Positions 25,595 to 34,463 of a stretch of DNA of 64,000 bases are shown piece by piece. Both the position numbers and the translations under genes were made by a program. The notes under the pieces were generated by a model that was given only the letters and a program-made list of their open reading frames with translations, was not told the origin of the DNA and ran no database searches. Origin of the DNA: an uncultured Pseudomonadota bacterium (GTDB lineage Bacteria; Pseudomonadota; Gammaproteobacteria; CAJXQU01); NCBI GenBank assembly GCA_913058255.1, contig CAJXQU010000006.1, positions 62,001-126,000 of the forward strand, read 5' to 3'. Position 1 is the first letter of the stretch, and each line of letters opens with the position of its first letter.

Positions 25595-26059
25595 ATGATA
25601 CACATTGTTCTTTACCAGCCGGAAATTCCGCCGAACACAGGGAATATTATACGACTTTGTGCCAACACTGGAGCAAAACTACATCTAATCCATCCTTTAG
25701 GTTTTAAGTTGGAAGATAAAGCTTTGCGTCGCGCAGGGCTTGACTATCATGAGTGGGCCGAAGTTAAACAGCACGACTCCTTTGCAGAATTTATGCAGCA
25801 GGCCTCGCCTAAGCGTCTTTTTGCGCTTTCAACTAAAGGTCAAAGAGTTTACACCGATGTCGAATATAAGTCTGGCGATGTACTGATCTTTGGGCCAGAA
25901 ACTCGTGGACTTCCTGATGATATTTTGGAGTCAATTGGACAAGAACAGATCCTACGCTTACCCATGAAAGCAGAAAGCCGTAGCTTGAACCTTTCTAATA
26001 CCGTGGCCGTTGTACTTTACAACGCTTGGGCAAATTTGGATTTTCCTGATTCAGTGTGA
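25595..26059 (+). CDS. trmL: tRNA (cytidine/uridine-34 2'-O)-methyltransferase TrmL
   Basis: 154-residue SPOUT methyltransferase that methylates the wobble ribose of tRNA-Leu isoacceptors using [23 protein letters not shown] is the canonical start; the trefoil-knot motifs FGPETRGLP and [17 protein letters not shown] follow. The frame is open back to a TTG at 25565, but ATG 25595 matches the family N-terminus and length. Divergent from pyrD with a short shared upstream region. Confidence 0.93.
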   Translation: MIHIVLYQPEIPPNTGNIIRLCANTGAKLHLIHPLGFKLEDKALRRAGLDYHEWAEVKQHDSFAEFMQQASPKRLFALSTKGQRVYTDVEYKSGDVLIFGPETRGLPDDILESIGQEQILRLPMKAESRSLNLSNTVAVVLYNAWANLDFPDSV

Positions 26060-26189
26060 TCGATGTCTCTTCAAGCAAAACGGATAAAATTAGCCCTAAT
26101 CTTTGCTTGCTCGATAAAAAGCTCTAGAATGGTTAATTCCTGGAGGGGAACATCTTTGCATCTTTCAAGCTTCATTGAAGAATAAATTT

Positions 26190-29114
26190 ATGAACAAATA
26201 TATCGCGAAAATGGCACGAGTTACTATGCTGATTATTTGCTTTGCAATAAGTCTTTTTTATATCTCCATTAGTCATGCAGAAAATTCAACTCACCGAGAG
26301 TGGATTGATGAAATGAAACAACGTGATCGTGGCCCATTCACTCGGTTACGTTGGTTTTGTAAAGATGGCAGTGTGTTAGCGCCGCAACCTTACGCGTGTA
26401 GCGATCACGGTGGTGGCGTTCAGCATGGTGAATGGAGCAAGCATATCAAAGCACTGAGAGAGCAGGGCTATTTTATAGCGACCTTGCTCGGTGATGAAAG
26501 CGCTGATCTAATGGCAGAACCCACTCAGGCAGAACCGTTTAGACAACTGTTGATTGAACGGTATTTGATGACTGTTGACAATGGCTGGATTATGCGTAAA
26601 GCGCGCTTCTATCGTGGTTCGATGCAAGCTGAGGATGAAGTTCGAGGGGCAAGGAATGTGCTGCAAAAACTGGTTCAGTCTAAGAAATGGCTAACCGAAG
26701 GTTATACGACATTAAGAACGAGTGTTAGTGTTTTGCCGCATGGTATTGACACGCCATCGGTATTGAAAATGCGTCAAATAGCGATAGACCTGTCAACGGA
26801 AGATGAAAAATTCTTATTGATCAGAAATAAGATTCATATTTCACCAGATGCATCTGATGCCGAAACGGTAAGAAACTACGCGGCAAAATTAAGTAAAAGC
26901 AAAGCTAATAAATATATAAAGTTAGCGAACCTTATAGACGAGATCTATGCACGTCCGGCATTGAATTTACCGATCTCTCGTCTATCCAAACGTGTACGTA
27001 AAATGCCAGATATGTCTCGATCATTACGTGATATGTCGGCGCGGTTGATTAGCTCAAGTGATCCCGAAGTTTTGTTTGCGACGACAGCGAATACGATGAT
27101 GGTGTTGCGTGATCATATTGTCGATGTGACAAAGGCTGGCGTTCGGTTGGATGTCTTGGATACGAGTGTTTTATTAGAAGCCGAACATTTTGATCTGGGC
27201 AGGGAGTTAATTGCAGATATAAAAAATACCTCACGTGCACAACGTTTGGTTTGGTTAAAAAGTAGCTTGAAAGCAACGTATGGAACAGGTGTTTTATCTC
27301 GCCGACAGTTTGATGCTATGGCGGCCTCTCTGGAACGGTTGGATCAACAAGAAATTGCACTAACAGATTATAAAAAAGAATTAAATTATTTAGCTCGTGT
27401 ACCGGGTTGGGCAGGACAAAATCTTCGTGCAAATTTTTATCAGGCATTAAAAAAACTAGCTGAGATTGAGCCTTTAGCAGAACTTTTTATTCAAGATCAA
27501 TTACGTGGTGGGCCATTATTATTTTATGTCGATGTGCTCGATTCACTCGTACGTGATGCGAATCAATTAGTTGGCACACAGTCGCAATTATTTGATACTG
27601 AAGTTGGGGCGGGTTTGAGAAGTCTCAACCCAGGATTATCGCGCGGCGTATTGCACCTATCAAGTGTGGGAGGAAATGTTGCAAGTTTTGATCAGAATGG
27701 CATTTACTTGTTACCTGAAACAGTTGCAGACTTGCCGCCAGTCGCTGGTATTTTAACGGCGGGTGAAGGCAATCCCTTATCTCATGTACAACTGCTTGCC
27801 AGAAATTTAGGCATACCGAATGTTAGTATCGATGAAACTTTAATTGAAAGACTGCGGCCATATGAAAACAAAAAAGTAATTTTAGCGGTAAGTCCCAATG
27901 GTGCTGTTCGTCTGTTTGAAGATGATGGTAGTTATGAGAATATTTTTGCAGAAAAGGTCGCAGAATCAAGTACTACTATTAGACCTGATATGGGTAAGAT
28001 TGATCTAGAAAACCTTAACTTCATTCCGTTGAGTGAGTTACGTACAGAACAGTCAGGTGTAACGGTAGGCCCAAAAGCGGCAAAACTAGGCGAGTTATAT
28101 CACAACTTTCCAGATTCTGTGGCGAATGGCTTAACCATTCCTTTCTCAGTGTTTAACCAACTATTAAAACAACCTATGCCTGGGGCAGGGAAAAGTGTTT
28201 TTTATTGGATGGTGAGTCAGTATGAGCTCTTGGCTGCAATGCCTGATGGCTCAGACCAACGCGAAAAGGCTGAAAAAGCATTTCGTAAAAAGCTAGATAA
28301 CTGGATCGTTAATGCTAACCCTGGTCAAAGTTTTAAGTTGCGACTAGCTCGAGATATGGAAAAAGTTTTTGGTGCAGACGGTAGTTATGGTGTGTTTGTC
28401 CGTAGTGATACCAATGTTGAAGATCTGCCTAATTTTACTGGTGCGGGTTTGAATTTGACGGTTCCAAACGTTGTCGGATTTGAGAATGTTCTCAAGGCGA
28501 TTTCGCGTGTTTGGGCATCACCTTTCTCTACAAGAGCATTCGCTTGGCGTCAGTCACACATGGAGCAGCCAGAGCATGTCTACCCTGCTATTCTGTTAAT
28601 GCGTAGCGTACCTGCAGAAAAGTCTGGGGTGATGGTGACACGTGATATTGATACGGGTGATTCTGGTTGGTTATCTATTGCGGTGAATGAGGGTATTGGT
28701 GGTGCTGTGGATGGCCAAGCTGCTGAATCTATTAAGGTTAATCTTGATTCTGGTGAAGTTATATTAATCGCCCAAGCTAGCATGCAAACAAAACGAATCA
28801 TTGAGAAGTCAGGTGGGATACGTAAAGTTGCTGTGTCGGGAGCCGAGACAGTTTTAAAAACAGCAGAAATTCAACAATTGATCGAGTTTTCAAAACAAAT
28901 TCCAGAGAAGTTTCCAGAGATTATGAATGAAGATGGAACTGCTGGGGCAGCCGATATTGAGTTCGGTTTTCTAGAAGGAAAGTTACAGTTATTCCAAATT
29001 AGGCCTTTCTTAGAAAGTGCCATAGCTCGTAGTAGTGAGTATCTCATCTCTATGGATAAAGAGATGCCCCCCGCCCAACTAGATAGTGTTAACTTGACTC
29101 AAATTCCTCAATAA
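26190..29114 (+). CDS. exported or membrane-anchored PEP-synthase/glucan-dikinase-like protein
   Basis: About 974 residues. An N-terminal hydrophobic segment (about 9-30, ending SISHA) resembles a signal peptide or anchor. Residues to about 500 are unassigned helical sequence. A phosphohistidine swivel domain follows: GILTAGEGNPLSHVQLLARNLGIPN, with the His kept. A PPDK/PEP-synthase ATP-grasp domain ends the protein: GPKAAKLGEL, VRSDTNVEDLPNFTGAG, AADIEFGFLEGKLQLFQIRP. The order His domain then ATP domain is that of glucan water dikinase, the reverse of PEP synthase, and no PEP barrel is present. The function is unknown. ATG 26190 is preferred over the in-frame TTG 26175. Confidence 0.75.
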   Translation: MNKYIAKMARVTMLIICFAISLFYISISHAENSTHREWIDEMKQRDRGPFTRLRWFCKDGSVLAPQPYACSDHGGGVQHGEWSKHIKALREQGYFIATLLGDESADLMAEPTQAEPFRQLLIERYLMTVDNGWIMRKARFYRGSMQAEDEVRGARNVLQKLVQSKKWLTEGYTTLRTSVSVLPHGIDTPSVLKMRQIAIDLSTEDEKFLLIRNKIHISPDASDAETVRNYAAKLSKSKANKYIKLANLIDEIYARPALNLPISRLSKRVRKMPDMSRSLRDMSARLISSSDPEVLFATTANTMMVLRDHIVDVTKAGVRLDVLDTSVLLEAEHFDLGRELIADIKNTSRAQRLVWLKSSLKATYGTGVLSRRQFDAMAASLERLDQQEIALTDYKKELNYLARVPGWAGQNLRANFYQALKKLAEIEPLAELFIQDQLRGGPLLFYVDVLDSLVRDANQLVGTQSQLFDTEVGAGLRSLNPGLSRGVLHLSSVGGNVASFDQNGIYLLPETVADLPPVAGILTAGEGNPLSHVQLLARNLGIPNVSIDETLIERLRPYENKKVILAVSPNGAVRLFEDDGSYENIFAEKVAESSTTIRPDMGKIDLENLNFIPLSELRTEQSGVTVGPKAAKLGELYHNFPDSVANGLTIPFSVFNQLLKQPMPGAGKSVFYWMVSQYELLAAMPDGSDQREKAEKAFRKKLDNWIVNANPGQSFKLRLARDMEKVFGADGSYGVFVRSDTNVEDLPNFTGAGLNLTVPNVVGFENVLKAISRVWASPFSTRAFAWRQSHMEQPEHVYPAILLMRSVPAEKSGVMVTRDIDTGDSGWLSIAVNEGIGGAVDGQAAESIKVNLDSGEVILIAQASMQTKRIIEKSGGIRKVAVSGAETVLKTAEIQQLIEFSKQIPEKFPEIMNEDGTAGAADIEFGFLEGKLQLFQIRPFLESAIARSSEYLISMDKEMPPAQLDSVNLTQIPQ

Positions 29115-29128
29115 AAATAATAACCTAT

Positions 29129-29154
29129 AGATAACCTAGAACGTTGGGTTATCT
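29129..29154 (+). terminator. hairpin after the dikinase-like gene
   Basis: AGATAACC - N10 - GGTTATCT, an 8-bp perfect stem 15 bases beyond the stop, followed by AAGCTTTT. The T-run is short, so termination may be partial. Confidence 0.5.
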
Positions 29155-29396
29155 AAGCTTTTAGAGGGTTACTTAAGCTCTAGATAAAACTTTAACCAAT
29201 GTACGAGACAATCTTTAACAGTTTGCTCTCTTTCGGCAATTGACTCGTAAAGCCTATCCGTTATTAACTGGAACAGATATTTAAAGTGATCCCTGAGAAG
29301 TTGGTGATTAAGCTTCTCATATCAATTAATAATACAACAGAGTAGCGACTCAGGCTTTATCCAAGAGTGGCTGATATTTATAAATGGAGGGACTTC

Positions 29397-30128
29397 ATGA
29401 AAATGAATAATATCTTTAAAGTAGTTGTTTTATCCGTTAGTTTGGGCTTAGTCTCTGGTGCTCAAGCAGCAACATATACCTATCAAATAACTAACCCTCA
29501 TGGGGGCGATGAAGCTGGCGATATAACTCAATTTTCGACGAGTTATAACTCAGACACACAAGCGTTAAGTTGGCAATCAACATTAACCGAAACAAATGGT
29601 GTCATTGCAAATTCATTCTGGTTAGTTTTGAGTGATGGACCTGATCCGATGATAGATCGGAATGAATATGCCATTTTGTATGGTGATAGTTACTCAGGTA
29701 ATGTGGCCGCTTATGTTTACAATGGCTTGAATAGTGGCAGCAGCTGGAATACACCGGGTGAATTTATTCATAACTATGGTGGTGTGTTTGAAACAACGGA
29801 GACGAATGTTGGTGAACGGACATTTAGTTTTTCGATCGATGCTTCAATCTTGAATAGTTACCTACCAACAACACCGGGAACTAACGATTGGGATGGTGTT
29901 CAATTCGATGAAACTATTGGTGTTTGGTATCACCCCGCTTATATCGATAAGCCAGCAAGTTTCAATGCTGATGGATCTTTACTAGAGTTTCCTGAAATTG
30001 TTTCAGGTTTTTTTGATCTAAGTGAACAATATACAGTAGCTTCTGTTCCTGAACCAAGTTCTCTTGTCTTAGTTGGTGTTGGTTTGATCGGATTATTCGC
30101 TAGACGACAATCAAAAAAGTATAATTAG
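29397..30128 (+). CDS. PEP-CTERM sorting-domain protein (second substrate)
   Basis: 243 residues. Signal peptide MKMNNIFKVVVLSVSLGL...GAQA, then an Asn/Thr/Tyr-rich, Cys-free body with no domain I recognise, and the tail VPEPSSLVLVGVGLIGLFARR ending KKYN: PEP motif, helix, basic residues. GGAGGG lies 5-10 bases before ATG 29397, which is why that start is preferred over the frame opening at 29367. Substrate of the exosortase at 5238. A hairpin GAGAAG-N12-CTTCTC (29295-29318) lies in the upstream leader. Confidence 0.9.
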   Translation: MKMNNIFKVVVLSVSLGLVSGAQAATYTYQITNPHGGDEAGDITQFSTSYNSDTQALSWQSTLTETNGVIANSFWLVLSDGPDPMIDRNEYAILYGDSYSGNVAAYVYNGLNSGSSWNTPGEFIHNYGGVFETTETNVGERTFSFSIDASILNSYLPTTPGTNDWDGVQFDETIGVWYHPAYIDKPASFNADGSLLEFPEIVSGFFDLSEQYTVASVPEPSSLVLVGVGLIGLFARRQSKKYN

Positions 30129-30143
30129 ATTACAATATTTAAG

Positions 30144-30180
30144 CCTCCCTGTTTGAGCCTATAAAGCTAGTATAGGGAGG
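30144..30180. terminator. hairpin between convergent genes
   Basis: CCTCCCT - N23 - AGGGAGG, 7-bp GC-rich stem placed 15 bases past the PEP-CTERM stop and 16 bases past the stop of the convergent TPR gene. The plus strand continues TTCTTTAAG; the minus strand continues CTTAAATATTG. It probably serves both genes weakly. Confidence 0.55.
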
Positions 30181-30196
30181 TTCTTTAAGTCCTGAC

Positions 30197-32920
30197 TCAC
30201 ATCTTCGCGAGCATTCGCTTAGCTTCATCTCTCTCTTTGAATGGACTTTGATTAGACAGCGCTAACTCTAAAAGTTTTTTAGCTGAATTTGATTCACCAA
30301 TTTCATTTAAGCCTTTCGCAAAGTGGTACTGATATGAGGGGACTGTTGGAGCACCGAAGACTGCTTGCTCCAACGCTTCTAAACCTTCAGCTTGACGTCC
30401 TTTTTGCAAACAGATACTTCCATATGTATCTAACACTTGAGGGCTTTCAGGAATAATTGCATGTGCTTTTTGTGCATAACCCCATGCGACACTTTTATTA
30501 GAGTGCAATGAAAGAAGTGCCAGCTTATTTAGGATTAAACCATTGTCAGGTTGAATTTGAATAAAGCGTCTTGCTTCTTTGAGAGCTAAGGTGACATTCT
30601 TAGCTTGAGAAGAATCTTCAGACTGACTTAATTGAAAGTAATAATTAATATAGAGCAAACTAATAGCTGGGTTATTAGGTAGTTTTTTAGACCATTCATT
30701 CAAAAATGCATCTGCATCCTTTTTCTTTACAGACTGTAAATAGGCAAGTGATATTCTTTTGATAGCCTCTATTTTTTTACTGCTTTTTATAGCTTTTGAA
30801 TAAATACTAATCGCTTTATCTATTTTATTTTCTCGAACGAGCAGATCGCCATAAAGTAAATACCCTTCAGTAAGATCAAGTTTAGTTTTTAGAATTCTTT
30901 TTATATTTTTTCTAGCTGATTTTATATCGTTCTGCTGAATATCAAGTTCTGCTAGCGAAATTAATGCAGGTGATGAATGTTCACCAAAAACATCAATAGC
31001 TTTCTGTAAATGAATTCGAGCTGTGTTAACCGAGCCATTTTTAATTAATGCTCTACCAAGGTTTAATTGATGATAAGGATTGCCGGGCATTTTTTTTACG
31101 AGTGACTTATACATTGTTACTGCTAGGGCAGAGTTACCTAACTCCAGATATGTATCTCCAATAAACTGAACCGCTTCTATTGGTAAAGGTTCAACTCGAC
31201 TTAAAATTCTTTTCATCTCAAGTGCTTTATTAAGATTCCCATTCTTGAGATAAAGTTGTCCTAAGACGACTTTGGGTAATGGTTCTTCAGGGTTCTTTTT
31301 GCTTACACTATATAAACGCTCGATAGCATCTTGATATTGGCCTTTTTGGTCTTCTAATAATGCTATTTCGGTAGACAGCTCTATATGATTGGGATCTAAA
31401 ACTAACCCGTCAAATAATAGAGATTCTGCCGCTGCAGATTGATCTTCATTATTTAGAATACGTGCTAAACGAATTCTTGAAGGAAAGTACCTTGGGTTGT
31501 TTGAGATGGCTTGATTATATTTAGTGCGAGCTCTCTCTATCTCTCCTTGATGCTCATACAATAACCCCAATATATGGTAGGTTGATGGCGACTCAGGATA
31601 TTGTCCGGGTAAGGTTCTTGCTATTCTTAATGCGGGTTTAAACTTGCCTGACATCAAGTAGGTATCTATCAACCCTTGGCTAATCTCAAGATTATTGAGA
31701 TCATTTAGATGTGCATTACGATATTCATTAATCGCAAGTTGATGCTCGTCGTGCCTAAGGTAAGCTGTTCCTAATTGTGCATGTGCGAAGGCGGAATTAG
31801 GGAAAAGATCAACTGCAAGTTTAAAATAGCCTAATGATTTTTTTGAATCATTTTCGAGAGAATGAGATATGCCTAAGTTTATATAGAGATCTTCATTCTT
31901 GAGTGCTTGTTTGATAAAAGGTTTTAAAATGTTCTCTGCATCATTAGCATGGCCTTGCCGAAGGTAGATCGATGCCAATGTATTGCTTGCTAAAAGGTGA
32001 GAGCTTTCAATAGCGAGTAGCTGAATTAAATCATGCTTTGCGGCTTGATAATAACCTAACGATATATTTGCTTTTGCAAGTAAAAAGAGTGCTTGAATAT
32101 TTCTTCCATCAAGGTCTAAACAATGATTTCCTACTTTTATTGACTGGGTAAATAGACCACGAAGATAAAATATTTCTGCCTGTAACAAGTTAGCTTCAAG
32201 ATCTTGAGGTGTTTGTAAAAGTAACTTTTGAATACTTGTGTCACCTTTGACTAGTTGATCTTTCATATCCTGTGATAAGTAGATGTGTTCAGATCGTAAG
32301 GGTAGTTCTAGTAAATATTGCTCTCCGGGAAGTGTCGTATTGAAGTACGCTGGGTGAAATGGAATCGATTGTTTCGTTTTTTGAATCGACAAACGGGCAA
32401 GTCCAATTTGAGCATCATGTCTATTGTCGGGGTTATTTAATAGCTGCGAATAAATACTTTCTGCTTCCGTAAATTTTCCAAGCCCAATTAGCGTTTCTGC
32501 TTCCAATAAAGTCAGTTTTGTTTTATCTGGATTGTTCGTATTTGAGGCAGACTTGATACTCTCTATTTGATCTAACGCTTTTTGAAACCTCTCATCCTTT
32601 AGGTAGGCCTTTGTGAGAAGGAAAGAAATTCTAATATCACTGAGACCTGCTTGTTGTGATTTTATTAGAAATGGCAGCAGTTCTTTATAACGTTTCGGTC
32701 CCGTTGTGATCTCATCTAACAATAATAACGCGGGCATATCAGTCGGGTTTAAATTTAACGCTTTTTTAAGTTCTACCGCCGCTGCGCCATGATAGCCTCT
32801 CGCTATATAGGCACGAGCGTTTTTAAAATGCTCTTGATCAGCTTCTTCGCTAAAAAAGCACCCTGAAAGCATTACGGCTAAGGCGACTAATATTAAAACT
32901 AGGGTCTTTTTTGTTTTCAT
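30197..32920 (-). CDS. PrsT-like TPR lipoprotein (paralogue)
   Basis: 907 residues. Signal peptide with lipobox VMLSGC (C21), then a continuous array of tetratricopeptide repeats (ALFLLAKANISLGYYQAA, AFAHAQLGTAYLRHDEHQLA, PYHQLNLGRALIKNGS). Length and layout match the PrsT-like protein at 6852-9551, and both share the opening pattern of an N-terminal ARAYIARG/AKEFHAQG helix followed by AAVELKKAL/AVIELKNLL. It is probably a second XrtA-system lipoprotein; its closeness to a PEP-CTERM gene supports this. Divergent from the serine hydrolase gene. Confidence 0.82.
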   Translation of the reverse strand: MKTKKTLVLILVALAVMLSGCFFSEEADQEHFKNARAYIARGYHGAAAVELKKALNLNPTDMPALLLLDEITTGPKRYKELLPFLIKSQQAGLSDIRISFLLTKAYLKDERFQKALDQIESIKSASNTNNPDKTKLTLLEAETLIGLGKFTEAESIYSQLLNNPDNRHDAQIGLARLSIQKTKQSIPFHPAYFNTTLPGEQYLLELPLRSEHIYLSQDMKDQLVKGDTSIQKLLLQTPQDLEANLLQAEIFYLRGLFTQSIKVGNHCLDLDGRNIQALFLLAKANISLGYYQAAKHDLIQLLAIESSHLLASNTLASIYLRQGHANDAENILKPFIKQALKNEDLYINLGISHSLENDSKKSLGYFKLAVDLFPNSAFAHAQLGTAYLRHDEHQLAINEYRNAHLNDLNNLEISQGLIDTYLMSGKFKPALRIARTLPGQYPESPSTYHILGLLYEHQGEIERARTKYNQAISNNPRYFPSRIRLARILNNEDQSAAAESLLFDGLVLDPNHIELSTEIALLEDQKGQYQDAIERLYSVSKKNPEEPLPKVVLGQLYLKNGNLNKALEMKRILSRVEPLPIEAVQFIGDTYLELGNSALAVTMYKSLVKKMPGNPYHQLNLGRALIKNGSVNTARIHLQKAIDVFGEHSSPALISLAELDIQQNDIKSARKNIKRILKTKLDLTEGYLLYGDLLVRENKIDKAISIYSKAIKSSKKIEAIKRISLAYLQSVKKKDADAFLNEWSKKLPNNPAISLLYINYYFQLSQSEDSSQAKNVTLALKEARRFIQIQPDNGLILNKLALLSLHSNKSVAWGYAQKAHAIIPESPQVLDTYGSICLQKGRQAEGLEALEQAVFGAPTVPSYQYHFAKGLNEIGESNSAKKLLELALSNQSPFKERDEAKRMLAKM

Positions 32921-33060
32921 CTATCGCGTATTCATAAAGTGATCTGTAATATCCCTGTATCGGCCTCGAGTCTGGTCTCTTGAACATAGCTTGGTCTGTG
33001 AAGAAAGGCGGGAGTTGAGATTGCTTATTATTAATCGACACTCAATATTGGAAACTGATC

Positions 33061-34347
33061 GTGAAAAAACTCAGCATTAAGGCTCTAACGTTATTTATTC
33101 TTCTTGTGGCCATAGAGCAGAATCAGGCATACCCCATTTTTGATAGTGAAAATAGGGAGATTCGTCGATTGGAAGCTGTGCGATTGATTCAACAGGGTGA
33201 GTTGCGTGGTTCTAAACAACCGAGTGGAGCTTTGTTGTCACTTGAGCAAGTCGACATACGCCTCGCTAATCAGAAATACTTAGAAATACCTGAAATAGAT
33301 GAAGCTTTCACTCGAAAAGTGAAGCGTTATTTACGTGGAAATCTCAATAGATACTCTATCTCGGTACTTGATTTATCTGATCCAGATAATCCTAAATATG
33401 CCCAACATGCGGGTGAAAATCGACGTAATCCGGGAAGTGTAGGAAAGATCATCGTTGCGATAGGTCTCTTCCAAGCACTGGCCTATGCATATCCTGATGA
33501 TATCGAAGCACGGCAGAAAATTTTACGAAATACAATCGTTACAGCTGATCAGTTTATTCTCAGCGATCATCATGAAGTGCGGTTTTGGGATGCTGAGAAG
33601 AACCGTGTCAGACAGCGGGCATTACGTCGCGGTGACACTGGTAGTTTATGGGAGTATTTGGATTGGATGCTATCGGCGAGTTCAAATGCTGCTGCTAGTA
33701 TGGTGATGAAAGAGGCTATGTTGATTCGACATTTCGGTAAAGAGTATCCCGTTTCGATCGAGGAATCCGATCAGTTTTTCAAGGAAAGCCCTAAAAAAGA
33801 ACTCAAAAATTTGTTAGTCGAAACGATTCAAGCACCACTGAGGCGGAATGGGATTGATCTTGAGCAGTTACGCCAAGGTAGTTTTTTTACTTGGAAAGGT
33901 AAGCGTTTAGTTCAGGGAACCAACAGTTATGGCACAACGCACGAGTTGATGGACCTGATGTTAAAAATGGAACAAGGCAATTTGGTTGACGACTTCTCGA
34001 GTCGTGAGATAAAACGCTTACTTTATATGACGGAACGCCGTATCCGCTATGCCTCACATCCAGCCTTAAAAAATTCGGCTGTCTATTTTAAGTCAGGCTC
34101 ACTCTATAAGTGTGAAGACGATCTCGATCCGGAATTTGTGTGCGAAAAATATCATGGTAATGTGCTGAATTTAATGAACTCTGTGGCGATTATTGAAACG
34201 CCAGCAGGTGAAAATCACTTACATTATATCGTCACCTTAACCTCTAATATTCTTAAGCAGAATTCAGCGGTGGCTCATCAAACGCTTGCCATGCGAATTC
34301 ATCGTCTGATCGAAAAAATGAATCCTGCAATTCAAGGAAAGAAGTAG
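33061..34347 (+). CDS. secreted beta-lactamase-like serine hydrolase
   Basis: 428 residues with an N-terminal signal peptide (about 1-23, ending NQAYP). Serine penicillin-recognising enzyme motifs are in order: S126-x-x-K129 (NPGSVGKI), S207-S-N209 (SASSNAA) and K344-S-G346 (YFKSGSLYKC), the class A beta-lactamase/PBP set. It might be a periplasmic peptidase or amidase of unknown substrate; antibiotic resistance is not implied. It begins with GTG, divergent from the PrsT-like gene. A Cys pair near 351-364 may form a disulfide. Confidence 0.75.
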   Translation: MKKLSIKALTLFILLVAIEQNQAYPIFDSENREIRRLEAVRLIQQGELRGSKQPSGALLSLEQVDIRLANQKYLEIPEIDEAFTRKVKRYLRGNLNRYSISVLDLSDPDNPKYAQHAGENRRNPGSVGKIIVAIGLFQALAYAYPDDIEARQKILRNTIVTADQFILSDHHEVRFWDAEKNRVRQRALRRGDTGSLWEYLDWMLSASSNAAASMVMKEAMLIRHFGKEYPVSIEESDQFFKESPKKELKNLLVETIQAPLRRNGIDLEQLRQGSFFTWKGKRLVQGTNSYGTTHELMDLMLKMEQGNLVDDFSSREIKRLLYMTERRIRYASHPALKNSAVYFKSGSLYKCEDDLDPEFVCEKYHGNVLNLMNSVAIIETPAGENHLHYIVTLTSNILKQNSAVAHQTLAMRIHRLIEKMNPAIQGKK

Positions 34348-34463
34348 TTTGAAAAATAATCAAAAATTATCAAGCGTGTACAGATAAGTTTTAGTGTCAT
34401 CATATTCTCTATTTTGGGTTTAATTTAAGAAGGAATGGCTTGAAAATTGCTTTGTAAGTTGCC

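Noticed and set aside
33061-34347. Antibiotic-resistance beta-lactamase
   Set aside because: Only the general fold motifs are present; length of 428 residues and context do not fit a typical class A beta-lactamase of about 290.
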